Of a DNA stretch of 64,000 nt, positions 34,498-46,100 are shown one piece after another. The notes under the pieces are model-generated. The model was not told the DNA's origin. It ran no database searches and saw only the letters and a list, made by a program, of their open reading frames with translations. This DNA is from Corydoras sp. C115 (taxonomy: Eukaryota; Chordata; Actinopteri; Siluriformes; Callichthyidae), in assembly GCA_019802505.1 (NCBI GenBank), contig JAFMOC010000447.1, positions 186,001 to 250,000 on the forward strand, written 5' to 3'. Position 1 is the first letter of the stretch. Every line of letters starts with the position of its first letter. Both the position numbers and the translations under genes were made by a program.

Positions 34498-37225
34498 AAC
34501 TTGTATATGTTGGTGGGCGCGCCCTTAACATACGTCCGCGTTCCCGATTGGCTGATATTCAAACAGCCCGCCTCTCCCCCGATAACAGACAACACAGCCG
34601 TCCAATGGCAGATTATAAAACACACATTTCAAAACTGGCTTTCAATAACAACGCGGGACATCGTCTCAATTTGCAGGACGCGAGAAAAGTAACGAAATTG
34701 CGTGACTGTCCCGCACGAAGTGGGACGTCTGTTCACCCTGACCGACAGCAACAGAAATTTTAAAGAGACGCTCTGCGATGAGTGAGAGAGAGGCTACGTG
34801 TTTTAGATGAGAGGCAAACTGTAGTGTTTAGACCTTAGGGTTAATTAAAAATAATGAATTAATAATGAAGTAGACAGAAGTAGTTCCAGGAGCGTCGATG
34901 AGGAACCGTTCGTGTTCCTTTATCATGAGGGTTGCCCCCGAACTTCTGCCCACGCTGTGTGTATCAGCAGCACTCTTAACCTCTGTCCTAATGTTAACAG
35001 ATGCTACCAGGCTCGGACCTCGGAGGTCAAACCTTTTGTTTCAGTTCATCAGCCGGGGGGGGGGGGGGGGGGGAGGTCTAGGTCGAATCCACAAAGGTGT
35101 TTTAATCCATTATTTTGTCAGTGTGACAACATCGCTCGTCCTGTTTGCTTTCCTGCTCCGATAGACCTGTATTTGCGCTGGCCGTCGCACCTGAGTGCTC
35201 GCCCCCTAACTCACGGCTCGTTCTCTTGTAAACCGGTGGTGGGTTTAAGGGCTGCCCCCGGGATTGACCCGGGGTGCATTCATCACGCGGGGTTAATCAG
35301 TCGCACGCAGACAGGCCCGTTTGTTGGGAAGATTCATTGGAGCCGTTTAGAAAAGAGCGTTCAGCACGGCGACGGAAACGCAGAGTCGGCGCGTTTTATC
35401 ACCGAGTGCTCGAAAAGAAGAACCGGTTTTAGAAATGGTTTAAGAAACGGATCAGCAACCGCGTTCCTGTCTTATTTTGGACCGTACGCCGTGTGAATGA
35501 AATCAGACGGATCTCAGACCTGCCGCGGGGCGTGACGGCGTTCTGCGGCCTCATCGACGCCACGTCAGCAGAAAAGTTCACGTTTTAAACGAGACGCGAC
35601 GTTTATATTTAATATACCGTTCTGTTTTAATTAAAATTTCCGTTTGGAATGAACTGACTTTAAATATCTGTCTTTTTTTAATAAATAAAATAAGTGCTCT
35701 TACGATGCGCGATTCAGAAGTACGCAGGTCATTATAACGACCCTGCGCTAATTAACATTAACAAAAATCAGTTTCTAACATTATTTTCATAATGCATGTT
35801 TTAAATCTAACAGTATTCATGAACAAAAATCCAAAAACTGTCATTACCCCAATTAATTGATATACTAATTATATATGTATATATATAATTTATTTACTGA
35901 TGCGTATGTTCTCTTATTAAAAATGACACTTCTGATTTTTATTTTAATTTAAATATTAATTGTACATGGATAACACGCCGTTCAAAATGGAAAAATAAAA
36001 CAGCCGCTCGTTAAATATTCATTTTAATTCTGTCAGATGTCGAAGTAAATATTAAAATATTACTATAAGTTTGACTTTTTTGTAAGACAAATATAAATAG
36101 TTTAAATAGATATAGATTCTTATTTATAAGCGAAGTAAAGGAGAAGGCGAGATCGTCTCATTAATATTCATGTAATAAATATCATGGTGTATTATAATGT
36201 TCAAATAATATTATTTCACTGCGAAATATAAAATCTTAACAAGTCAGCAAATATCTTAAAGTGTAACATGTTAAGTTTTTTGACGTGAATTGATTTCTAG
36301 GTAAGACAATTAATCCGGTTTTTAGAAGATTTTTCTAATTTTAAGAACTTTTTTTTTTTAAGAATTAATTTTAAGATTAATGAGCTCGCTGTTAATTTCG
36401 CTTCAGTTGTGTATATTTTTTCTTGATTTGTGTTTAATTTTCAGTGTTGGTGAACTGTGCGGTGTTGCAACTCTTCTTTAAAAAAAAATAATAAAAAATT
36501 GTTTGAAGTTCAGACCTAAAGGAACATCGTTGTGGTTGGTTCTCAATAATACAGTAATTTTAATAATAATAATAATTATGATAATAATGTAATTTAGAGA
36601 TTACGAGGCGGCTCCGCGGGTCGCTCGTTCCATGCACTTCATCCGCCCGCAGATGGAATATCCCATCAGACTGTACAGGAAGGGGGGTGGTGGGGGGGGA
36701 TCCTTTTAGAGGAAAAATAACATGAGCCGAGTCGCCGGTCAGAGAGGAAGACAAAACCACTTCAATTCACTACGGACCTTCATTAAGCTTGTCCTTGTCA
36801 TCTCGGGACATCCTTTGCAAGATTTTGTCCGTGACCTTTGGCTGCGACTCCCCCCTTAAATGATAATGGCTTCCTCCCTCCTCCTCCTGTACAGTACGGG
36901 TTCTCCGTTCTGCGGCTAATAAATCCAATCTGTGATGCGCATGCGTCACACTGACTTTACACAACCAACTAAATTTAACGATCTATTAAATAGTGTGAAT
37001 TTATAATCACAATCTCAGATTACAGATTAAAACGGCAACGGAAACATTTACACAGGGTTGATCTTTTGTTTGTCTTTTTTTTTTTTTTTTAGTTTAATAA
37101 ATCTTAACTTTATAAAAACAGGTAGATCAGAAGTTTGTAGATCCGAACACAAACATTATATAGATTTTCATTAATTAAGCACCTCCCACTTTTGTACTTA
37201 AATTTGCTTGATTTAATACAGATAT

Positions 37226-37574
37226 GGCGGCACGGTGGCTTAGTGGTTTGGCACGTTCTCCTCTCAGCGCTAGGGATTCCCGGTTCGAATCCCCATCTGG
37301 GTGGAGTTTCCATGTTCTCCCCGTGTCCGCGTGGGTTTCCTCCGGGTTCTCCGGTTTCCTCCCACAGTCCAAAAACATGGATCAAGTCAATTGAATTCTC
37401 AAAATTGCCCCATATAGAGTGTGTCTGTGTGAGTGAGTGTGTGCCCAGCGATGGAGTGGCGCCCTGTCCTGGGTGTATCTGCCCAGCGCCCGAGACGTTC
37501 TCCCCTGGATGGGCATGGGGAACCCCACCGCGACCCTAATAGAGGATAAAGCGGAAGATAATGGATGAATGAAT
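37226..37574 (+). mobile_element. tRNA-derived SINE, young reference-quality copy
   Basis: Complete copy with box A TGGCTTAGTGG at 37236-37246 and box B GGTTCGAATCC at 37282-37292. It is flanked by identical 11-base target-site duplications AATACAGATAT (37215-37225 and 37575-37585). The poly-C is reduced to CCCCACCGCGACCC. It makes a good consensus anchor for the family and proves LINE-style retroposition. Confidence 0.95.
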
Positions 37575-39707
37575 AATACAGATATTCTTAATTTGCAGTA
37601 TTTTTAATTAAAGTGTGTGAGCGAGCGAGGTACTCATGTTGTTAAAAAAGCATTTTAAACAAAATGGTTTAACTCACAATTAAAAAGTGCGTAGCTAAAA
37701 TGTTTAAATCAAAACCGTCTGTAAAACTGCGATTACAATTTTATTAATTGTTTCCACTGAACAGCTGTTGTTGGAACTTGGCCTTGCGCGTAGTTCGCAG
37801 CTTTCCTGCCGTTGTACGCGTCGGTTCTCCACAGGCGTTTGGGTTCGGCGTATCATGTTGGAAACGTGAGCTCGGCGAGCCGTGAGCCTGCAGATATTCC
37901 CACATTTGGCGCTGCGTGGTGTCAGCGGTGCGCTGAACGGCGGGGTTGCGGCTGAAAGACACGCCGTTAAACAAGGCGGCCTCGTGAAAAGCCTCCAGAT
38001 GATAACGTAATCAAATCAGGCCCTCGCCCGAGCCGGGGGGACCGCGGACAGGTGTTGTTGATTTTGGATGGTACGCGCTGTAATGATGTTTACACGCCAT
38101 TTCAAGTTGAATAATTAATGCCAGAGTCAGGCGAGTGTAAGCTAATCAACGGGGTTTTTTTTTCCCCCTTTAATTGGCAGCGTTGCGAGTTTTGTCATGA
38201 GAAATTGCCTCGCTCGAGCTTTTAACATCGGCCGCTCCGTCGTACCGTTGTAAACATCAGATTTTAGGCCTTTTATAGTCCACCGTGTCCAAATTACGAT
38301 GACATCATTACGTGGACGAGGTTCCACGGAGCGGCTTTTAACGTTAAATTTAATGACGGCATCGTTAGAATTAATGAGTATTTAATTTGTTGTGCTAGTG
38401 GATGTCTGCTCTGCGATAGACTCGATGCTTTGGGTCTTATCCCATCAGTTTAAAGAGATTAAAAATGAGGAAATCTTTTTCTGATGTACAGAAGGATTCA
38501 AATTTTTAATTTATTATTAAATTTGTAATTAATGGTTCTGAATCCGTTATTAATTCTGTATTCAGTGTAATATATTAAATGTACAATAATTACCATCAGA
38601 ACGTCTGCCATGCACCAGGCATCACTCCTGATACTGACCCTGACCGCAGAGGTCACAGGGGTCACCGTCCTCCCCGTCCCTCTGAACGGGTCTCTGCGAG
38701 CGCTGCGTGAGGGTTCCACTCGGATCGCCGCCGGCCGTTTGCGGAGACAGGTGGAGGAGATGTGAATTGTGGTTGACCCCCAGACGTCCGATCGTTTGGG
38801 CCGCGTTTTGGCCGGCTCGCCCGAAAACGAATGATCCGCTTTCCAATATGGCGGCGGCAAGTTACGTACGGCTTAAAGTTTCCATCAGCGGCCGCAAATG
38901 AGGCGTAAAATACGAGGGAGAGGGGAAACTCTGAATCACTGAGCTGAAGGTCGACCCCGTCTGCAGGACGCGCTCTCACCCAAAATCTGTTCAACTGAAA
39001 TGAATAATAATTAAATTATTAACCATTATCATAAATTATCTACATATCAAATTAACGAATGAACTCTTTAATAATCAGAGTTGTTTACATTCCAGTACAG
39101 AAGATTTTAGATAATTTTTTTTTTTTTTTTTTTTACTTTTCTTTTTATCAGATAAAAAAAAGCATTCACACTAAATGCACACTGTTAATCTGCATTAAGA
39201 ACATTTGTTCTTATTTACATTTACTTACATTTATTATTATTGGCTGATTGAATTAGACGCTCTTATCAGATACCTGGGGGGTGTGCTCTCACTTTATTTT
39301 ATTTTTTTTATTTCTTATTTGATATAAATAACGTTTTTGCAGGTGATGAACGACATCATCGCTCTGTAATAAATAATATACGTTGTAAATACGTTATATA
39401 CATTAAATCCGTTGCATTTGCAGAAATGCAGAACGTGGAACCTGCTGATTGGTTCTGATTTATAAAGTTTTACTGAGAAACAGATTGGACTTCGTATCAG
39501 ACGACGTCATTCTATTTCAATCAGTCTGTAATTGATGGTCTGCTGAAAGCTGTAATGTCTGTAGTTCACATGTACGTCCTCTGTGATGGAGGTGGCACTT
39601 TAATGGCACCCTGTTCTGCCCCGTTTCCTTTGGGGTAAGTGGCATCCTGCCTTATCTTTGTGCCTGTTGGATCTGCTCGGCGGAAGCAGCCGTGATGCTC
39701 GTGCAGG

Positions 39708-39752
39708 CCGTCTGTCTGTCAGTCTGTCTGTCTGTCAGTCTGTCTGTCTGCT
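39708..39752. repeat. (GTCT)n-type repeat
   Basis: Irregular GTCTGTCTGTCA units, about 45 bases, in the convergent spacer. Confidence 0.9.
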
Positions 39753-39962
39753 CACATTAAGAACAAACACAGCTGTGTGGCGTGGCGTGTGACGGGATAG
39801 TCCCGATCTGGGTCCTCACTGGGCGGCTCCTCAATTCAGGGGCAGGAATGTATACCGCTGTCTGCATTATTAATTAAATTAAAATACGTCACCATACACT
39901 TATTTTATTTCTATGAATTTAATTTTTTTTGTTTATTATAGCAACGTTAAAAATAACTCGAG

Positions 39963-39963
<1 letters not shown>

Positions 39964-40017
<54 letters not shown>
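39964..40017. repeat. Compound palindromic (TG)n(TA)n(CA)n microsatellite
   Basis: TGTGTGTGTGTGTG, then TATATATATATATATATA, then CACACACACACACACACA: a perfect fold-back arrangement, a smaller version of the one at 34318. Confidence 0.95.
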
Positions 40018-40018
<1 letters not shown>

Positions 40019-40998
40019 TCATAATATATATTATATTAATTTTAATAAATTTTAGTCTGTATATAATTTTTTTATATTTATTAATCATTTAAAATATATA
40101 TTTTTAGTATTTAATTAAATGAAATATATTTATTATCTATTATTGCAAAAGTTTTATGTTTCAAATTTCAAAAATTGTCTGTACCATTTTGTGTTTTGCT
40201 TTTATTATTTGAATGAATGAATTTATTATTTATTAATTTCTAAATCATGTTAAAGTTCCTCGGCCAGCTGGTCGAACTCAGCAGGAGGCCGTTTAAATGA
40301 AATTGCTCCCCAAACAAAAAATTATACGAGCAATTAGTCTTCACCCAAATTGCTGGAAACGTTGTTTAACCCCTGACACGGCGCGGAGTCATTAGGTGTC
40401 AGGGGTCAGGTGGCGGGTGAGGTGCTTTCCTCTGCCGTGGACCCTCAGCTCGGCCTCGCCGTGACGTGGCTGCAGATGTGTTTCCTAAACGCTGGTTATG
40501 CGTTGTGACAGATTTCAGTTTGCATCATGGTTTCGGCACGGCGAGGTCCATCACGTCTGTAAACAAAGTTAGCCTCAATAGAATTGTGTTTCTATAGTGT
40601 GGAGTTGTAAAGAACGCGGCGAGTCGTGAAAAATTTAACTTCCTGTTTGTATATTATGTTTTTTTTTGCTTTTTTTTTTTTTTTTTTTTGGGGGGGGGGG
40701 GGGGGGGGTTCAAGAACCAAATGTTTTTACAACATAATCATTTCCTGAAATCAGCCGACGTTCTCTACGTTCTTAATGCTTAAAAGTTCAATAAACAAAC
40801 TCAATTTATAAAGAAACCTCTATTATTGATGAGCGTTCCGTAAGAGGAACCGTCCTTATGGAGAGTTGGAACCATTTTATAATTACGACGGGTCCTTTCG
40901 CACTTTTTTGTTGTGTTGATGTTTTGTAAATTCTAGATTTTTACCGCCTTCGTTTCTGAAAATTAATTAAAAAAAAATTATATGTAATATTTGACGTG

Positions 40999-41341
40999 GG
41001 CGGCATGGTGGCTTGGTGGTTGGCATGTTCTCCTCTCAGCGCTGGGGATTCCCGGTTCGAATCCCCATCTGGGTGGAGTTTCCATGTTCTCCCTGTGTCC
41101 GCATGGTTTTCTCCGGGTTCTCCGGTTTCCTCCCACAGTCCAAAAACGTGGATCAAGGTCAATTGAGTTCTCCAAATTGCCCCATATAGAGTGTGTGTGT
41201 GAGTTTGTGTCCAGCGATAGCTTGCCTCCCTGTGCTGGGTGTATCTGCCCAGCACCTGAAACGTTCTTCCCTGGATGGGCATGGGGAACCCCCCCCCCCC
41301 CGACCCTAATAGAGGATAAAGCAAGAGATAATGAATGGATG
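40999..41341 (+). mobile_element. tRNA-derived SINE, young copy in the convergent spacer
   Basis: Complete copy flanked by the 12-base target-site duplication ATATTTGACGTG (40987-40998 and 41342-41353). Its box A has one change (GGCTTGGTGG). Confidence 0.95.
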
Positions 41342-41847
41342 ATATTTGACGTGATGGCGATCTCATTGGGACTCCGATTCAGACCTGCTGCTCCATGTCT
41401 TTGATCTTTTATTTCGCTTTTATTTGCATGTATATTAAATTTGAGCTCGGCGCCGTGTCGGGGGTCAGAACACCTGTCCATAGATCTAAAGTTCTCCAGA
41501 TGTGGCACCTTTTGAAACCAGGAATCATTTTATTTCTTTTTTTTTTTTTTTAATTCCCGAGGAAAACCGTGCTCTGCTATGAACTTTGTTTTTAGAAGGA
41601 ATTTCTTGATAATAGATCAAAGGGCCTCTGATGGCCTGCGCCGAGCGATGTGCAAGCGCTTGTTTTGCTGAAGGAATCGGCGCAGAGTGCGTGTTTCAGA
41701 TATGTAAACACGTGCATGTGGCGGCCTGCAGAACGCAGAACGCAGGTGGACCGACGCGCCGCTTTGATGCCTCTGCGGAGAGGAGACGTGTCGAGCTGTC
41801 AAAACGCTGTTTGCCAAACTCGTCCTGATTCACCACCCAGAATAACT

Positions 41848-41848
<1 letters not shown>

Positions 41849-41882
<34 letters not shown>
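41849..41882. repeat. (GT)n microsatellite
   Basis: About 16 GT units in the convergent spacer. Confidence 0.95.
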
Positions 41883-41883
<1 letters not shown>

Positions 41884-41968
41884 CGTGTTCCAGAGTTGAG
41901 CCGTGTTTTTGTTAAATGACTCATTTGCATTTGGTGTAGAGGCTTAAATGAAATCATGAACTTGTTAG

Positions 41969-42005
<37 letters not shown>

Positions 42006-42451
42006 TGGGGTGGGGGGGTCCTGTCCAAATCAAACATGTATTAATCACACACACACACACATAAAGCAGAGCAGGCTTTCTCCCCTCTGGGCTGTAATTA
42101 GATAAAACTCTGGGGGAAAATTTGACAAGGACTGAAAACGTTTGTGGAAAATGATGCTGAAAGTAAAACATTTAATGCTTATTTTACAGGTTCAACCGGG
42201 TCATTCTGTCCAAATTTATTCCGCGCTCTGTTAAAGCAGTGCCGTGTTATAGAGGAGGGCCTGGCATTTTCAACGGATAGTAATCAATCAGAACAACAAC
42301 AACAAAAAAATAAAAAAAAATCAAATCCACAAAATCATTCCAAAGTGGCTCAGCGCTTTGGATTAACTCGACATGCAAACGCCCCGCCGGCGCGGAAGCT
42401 CGACAGGAATCCGGGATATAGATTTATTTATATATAACTTATGGCTTTTTT

Positions 42452-42457
42452 TTTATT
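42452..42457 (-). terminator. Candidate tbx1 polyadenylation signal
   Basis: The minus strand reads AATAAA about 320 nt after the tbx1 stop; a second AATAAA lies at 42423-42428. A run of about 37 A on the + strand (42462-42498), poly-T in transcript sense, sits just upstream in the 3' UTR. Which signal is used cannot be told. Confidence 0.4.
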
Positions 42458-42461
42458 TTAA

Positions 42462-42503
<42 letters not shown>

Positions 42504-42778
42504 AAAGTGCATCCAACACAAATCGATCGGTTCCAGTCTGATTCGGCGTCGCTTGTACTTCTTCTGATCGTGCTGGCCTCGGTTCCTGACCCGCCCTGGT
42601 CGTCGGTCCGCTAACAGTTTATGGGCGAAGGTTTCACGGCCGGGAGAACTCCGCTCCACGAGGCTTGGCTCAATAAATACGGCGGTCCGTCCGCCGCGGA
42701 CGAGGCCGCACCGTTTCCACGACGAGGCCGCGGGTGTGTGAGAGGAGCAGAGAGGCTGTCCATTCGGGTTTGGAGTCA

Positions 42779-43158
42779 TTATCTGGGTCCGTAGTCGTAA
42801 CTGGGGGGCGCGGTTCCGGTGGAGTACATGTTCGCCGTGGCCGGGTTCATGTGCGGGGGGTAAGTGTGACTCCGGATGCTGGGCAGAGGGTACGGGCTTG
42901 CCCGGGTTTTCGCCCCCAGGTAGTGTTCGTAGGTGCTGGGGTATTTGTAGGGGTGATGATGGAGCGTGTCCGCAGCCTGGTGCCCGTCGATGCGCAGTTC
43001 GTGAGGGGGGCTTCGGGGTCCGGAGGTCAGGGGCACGGCGTGAAGACCGCCCGGAACTGGGAGGGCGGGGCTCAGCACTCGTGACATCAGCTGGTGAGCG
43101 GGGTCGGCGTGGATGGGCGTGCCGTTGGGGTCGCGGTCGTAATCACGTCTGCTGTCCT
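42779..43158 (-). CDS. tbx1: tbx1 coding exon 8 (C-terminal domain and stop)
   Basis: Acceptor CCCGCAG joins in frame to give EDSRRDYDRDPNGTPIHADP. The exon runs 125 further codons to TAA at 42779-42781, ending MYSTGTAPPSYDYGPR. It is rich in Pro, His and Tyr, as in the long C-terminal isoform of TBX1 that carries the transactivation region. GC content is much higher than in the flanking introns. Confidence 0.95.
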
Positions 43159-46100
43159 CTGCGGGAAAAAATAGTTGGGCTGTGAACAATGTCCGAAAAC
43201 TCGAACCCAAGTTATAGTGGAGCAGATTGAGGCCTTCCCCAAACTGTTTACACAGATGCATACAGTTGCTTTAAATAAATGGCGGCATGTTTTATTTTAT
43301 AATCCCGTTATAATGAATCCACATGATTGGGAGGTTGGGTTCTCTCTCCTAATCGAACCCTGAGAACCTGTTACCAAAAATATTTTAAAAGTGTGTTTTC
43401 TGCCCAACAACCTGCTTCAGTCAGGAAATGTTTTTCACTCAGAGCTGGAGGCTGTGAGGCAGAGGGATGGAGGATGTTTTTGGGCGGGTGGTGCATGTCC
43501 TCTGGGCATGCAGCTGTTCAAACCTCTGCATTCAGACCTGAGACTGGAAACCTTAAGTGTTCCTCAGGGTGGAATGCTCAGTTCAGGAGGGAAGTGTCAC
43601 CACGTCCTCAGACGCCTCTGATCCGGTGCCAACAACTGCGCTGCACTGAGGGGGTGGACGGTTTCTATAGCTGCTCTGCAGTACAGCAGACGTTGTTGTT
43701 TTGCAAAGCAACTGCGCAGACAAATCGTGCAGACGCCCTGGTGGCTGTGCTGCAACGCAACTAACTGCAACTGTCTGCGACGCAGCGCGTTCGTGAAGGT
43801 GCGGTGCGCGTCCGTGTGGGTGGAGCACGTGAACTAAAAAGTGGGGTGTGCGTCCTAGACGGTGTGGGGTGGGTTCTAAAAAGTTCTAAAAGATGGAGTG
43901 TGCGTTCTAAAAGTTGGGGTGTGCGTTCAGAAGGTGGAGTGCGCGTTCTAAAAGGTGGAGTGCGCGTTCTAAAAGTTGGGGTGCGCGTTCTAAAAGGTGG
44001 AGTGCGCGTTCTAAAAGGTGGAGTGCGCGTTCTAAAAGGTGGAGCGCGCGTTCTAAAAGTTGGAGTGCGCGTTCTAAAAGTTGGGGTGCGCGTTCAGAAG
44101 GTGGAGTGTGCGTTCTAAAAGGTGGAGTGTGCGTTCTAAAAGGTGGAGTGCGCGTTCAAAAAGGTGGAGTGCGCGTTCTAAAAGGTGGAGTGCGCGTTCT
44201 AAAAGGTGGAGTGCGCATTCTAAAAGGTGGAGTGCGCATTCTAAAAGGTGGAGTGCGCGTTCTAAAAGTTGGAGTGCGCGTTCCAAAAGGTGGAGCGGAG
44301 GTGTGATGGAGGTGTGATGGAGGTGTGGTGGAGGTGTGATGGAGGTAGGGGTGTGATGGAGGTGGAGGTGTGGTGGAGGTGTGATGGAGGTGTGATGGAG
44401 ATGGAGGTGTGGTGGAGGTGTGATGGAGGTGTGGTGGAGATGGAGGTGTGATGGTGGTGGAGGTGTGATGGAGGTGTGATGGAGGTGGAGGTGTGATGGA
44501 GGTGTGATGGAGGTGGAGGTGTGATGGAGGTGTGACGGAGGTGGAGGTGTGGTGGAGGAGTGATGGAGGTGTGATGGAGGTGGAGGTGTGATGGAGGTGT
44601 GGTGGAGGTGGAGGTGTGACGGAGGTGGAGGTGTGATGGAGGTGGAGGTGTGATGGAGGTGGAGGTGTGACGGAGGTGGAGGTGTGATGGAGGTGGAGGT
44701 GTGATGGAGGTGTGGTGGAGGTGGAGGTGTGGTGGAGGTGGAGGTGTGATGGAGGTGTGGTGGAGGTGTGATGGAGGTGGAGGTGGAGGTGTGACGGAGG
44801 TGGAGGTGTGATGGAGGTGGAGGTGTGTGTACCTTTGTCAGAACCGTTCTGCTGCGGCGGCGACGACATCGGGTTCCTCGTCCGAGCGAAAGCGCTGATT
44901 ATTGGCAGCGAGCCCGGTCTGTGATTTCTGGGCCTGAAATGGAACGCCGACTGTTTATTTAACAGAATTCACTCCGTGAAAGCGGCATCATCATCATATC
45001 AGACTCAAAGAGCGTCGCTTCAATCTCAAGTGTTGGAACGGAAACAATAAAAAAACGCTGGAGTTGCGCTTTATAGACTTTCATCTCTGACGTTTTCATA
45101 TCATTCAAAATAACACGATCATCTAACGAAGTGCGGCGCATCAAAGCTCACCAGTCTTCTGGATCACAGTCTCGAAATCCCTTCGCAAACGGATTGCTAG
45201 CGATCTTCAGTTGCGTTATCTGAAAAATAAAAACACGTGATTTTAGTTTCAAAGATCGATACAGAATTTAAAACGCATCACGATATTGACTTTTTAAAAT
45301 GATTTAAATGTTTAATACATAAAGAAACAGAACTTAACCTTCTCACTGAATCGATAGTTTAAAGTAAACTTAGTTTATAGTTCAACAAACCTGTGATTTT
45401 ATTTTATTTGATTATTTGATTTATTGATCCATATTTGGACTTTTGATCGTCTGCACGTGTGAGTGTTCTTTGATGATGTGCCGATAGAGCGGCTCGTTTT
45501 TAGAGTTTTGTTTGTTCTCTTTTTTGTTGCTACGTTTTTCCCACAGACTAAATATTATGATACTAACAATCCAAACGTTGGGGTTTATTTATCGCTCTGC
45601 TTTAATCATACCTCAGTCGATCTCGGATCTGTCAGTATTCGGGTTTTTTATTTTGATAATTTTGTCGTCGCTTTATTCTAAAATTGTGCGCAGAAAATAA
45701 ATGAAGTTGAGGAAAAATCTTTGGTGATTTACCAAAGTGTTTATCAACATTACGTTTTAACAAAAGTATTGGGACACACCTCTCTATCGTGAGAGGTGAG
45801 TTAGGTGCAGACTGACCCACACAGAGCCCTGACCTCAACCACCTTTGGAACGATGATGGAAACTGAGGCAGATCCTCATATCCAACATCAGCAGAAACTC
45901 ACAATAACCTCAAATGGGCAGCATGTCCAGCAGACCCTCCAAAATCTTAAGGAAAGTGATTTCAGCAGAGTGAACGCTTTTACAACTGCGAGATTATAAT
46001 TACTGCACTTTAATCATGTTCTAAAACAATTTTTTAGTTTATATTCGTACAGTGACATATTTGTACAATTTCTCTTTTTAACTTTTTTTTTTTTTTGCAT

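Larger units (their letters stand above)
33398..42450. other. Convergent spacer between gnb1l and tbx1
   Basis: No gene recognised. It contains two young SINEs, two fold-back microsatellites, AT-rich DNA (35600-36600) and complex stretches at 34500-35500, 37740-38300, 39560-39700 and 40260-40620. The last includes CATTAGGTGTCAGGGG, which contains a T-box-like half site, and a GTAAACA forkhead word near 40560. Confidence 0.5.

Noticed and set aside
34912..35496. 194-codon + strand open frame in the convergent spacer
   Set aside because: No recognisable domain, a glycine run caused by a G homopolymer, ordinary composition and no splice context. Longest nonrepeat open frame outside the two genes, but not supportable.
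37744..37974. 76-codon - strand open frame in complex sequence between the genes
   Set aside because: No recognisable family and no splice signals; the region may be regulatory but coding cannot be supported.
43804..44869. Open frames of up to 237 codons in the last tbx1 intron
   Set aside because: Arise from the 21-base array and the G-rich array, which have no stop codons; the only real coding part is exon 7 at 44833-44933.
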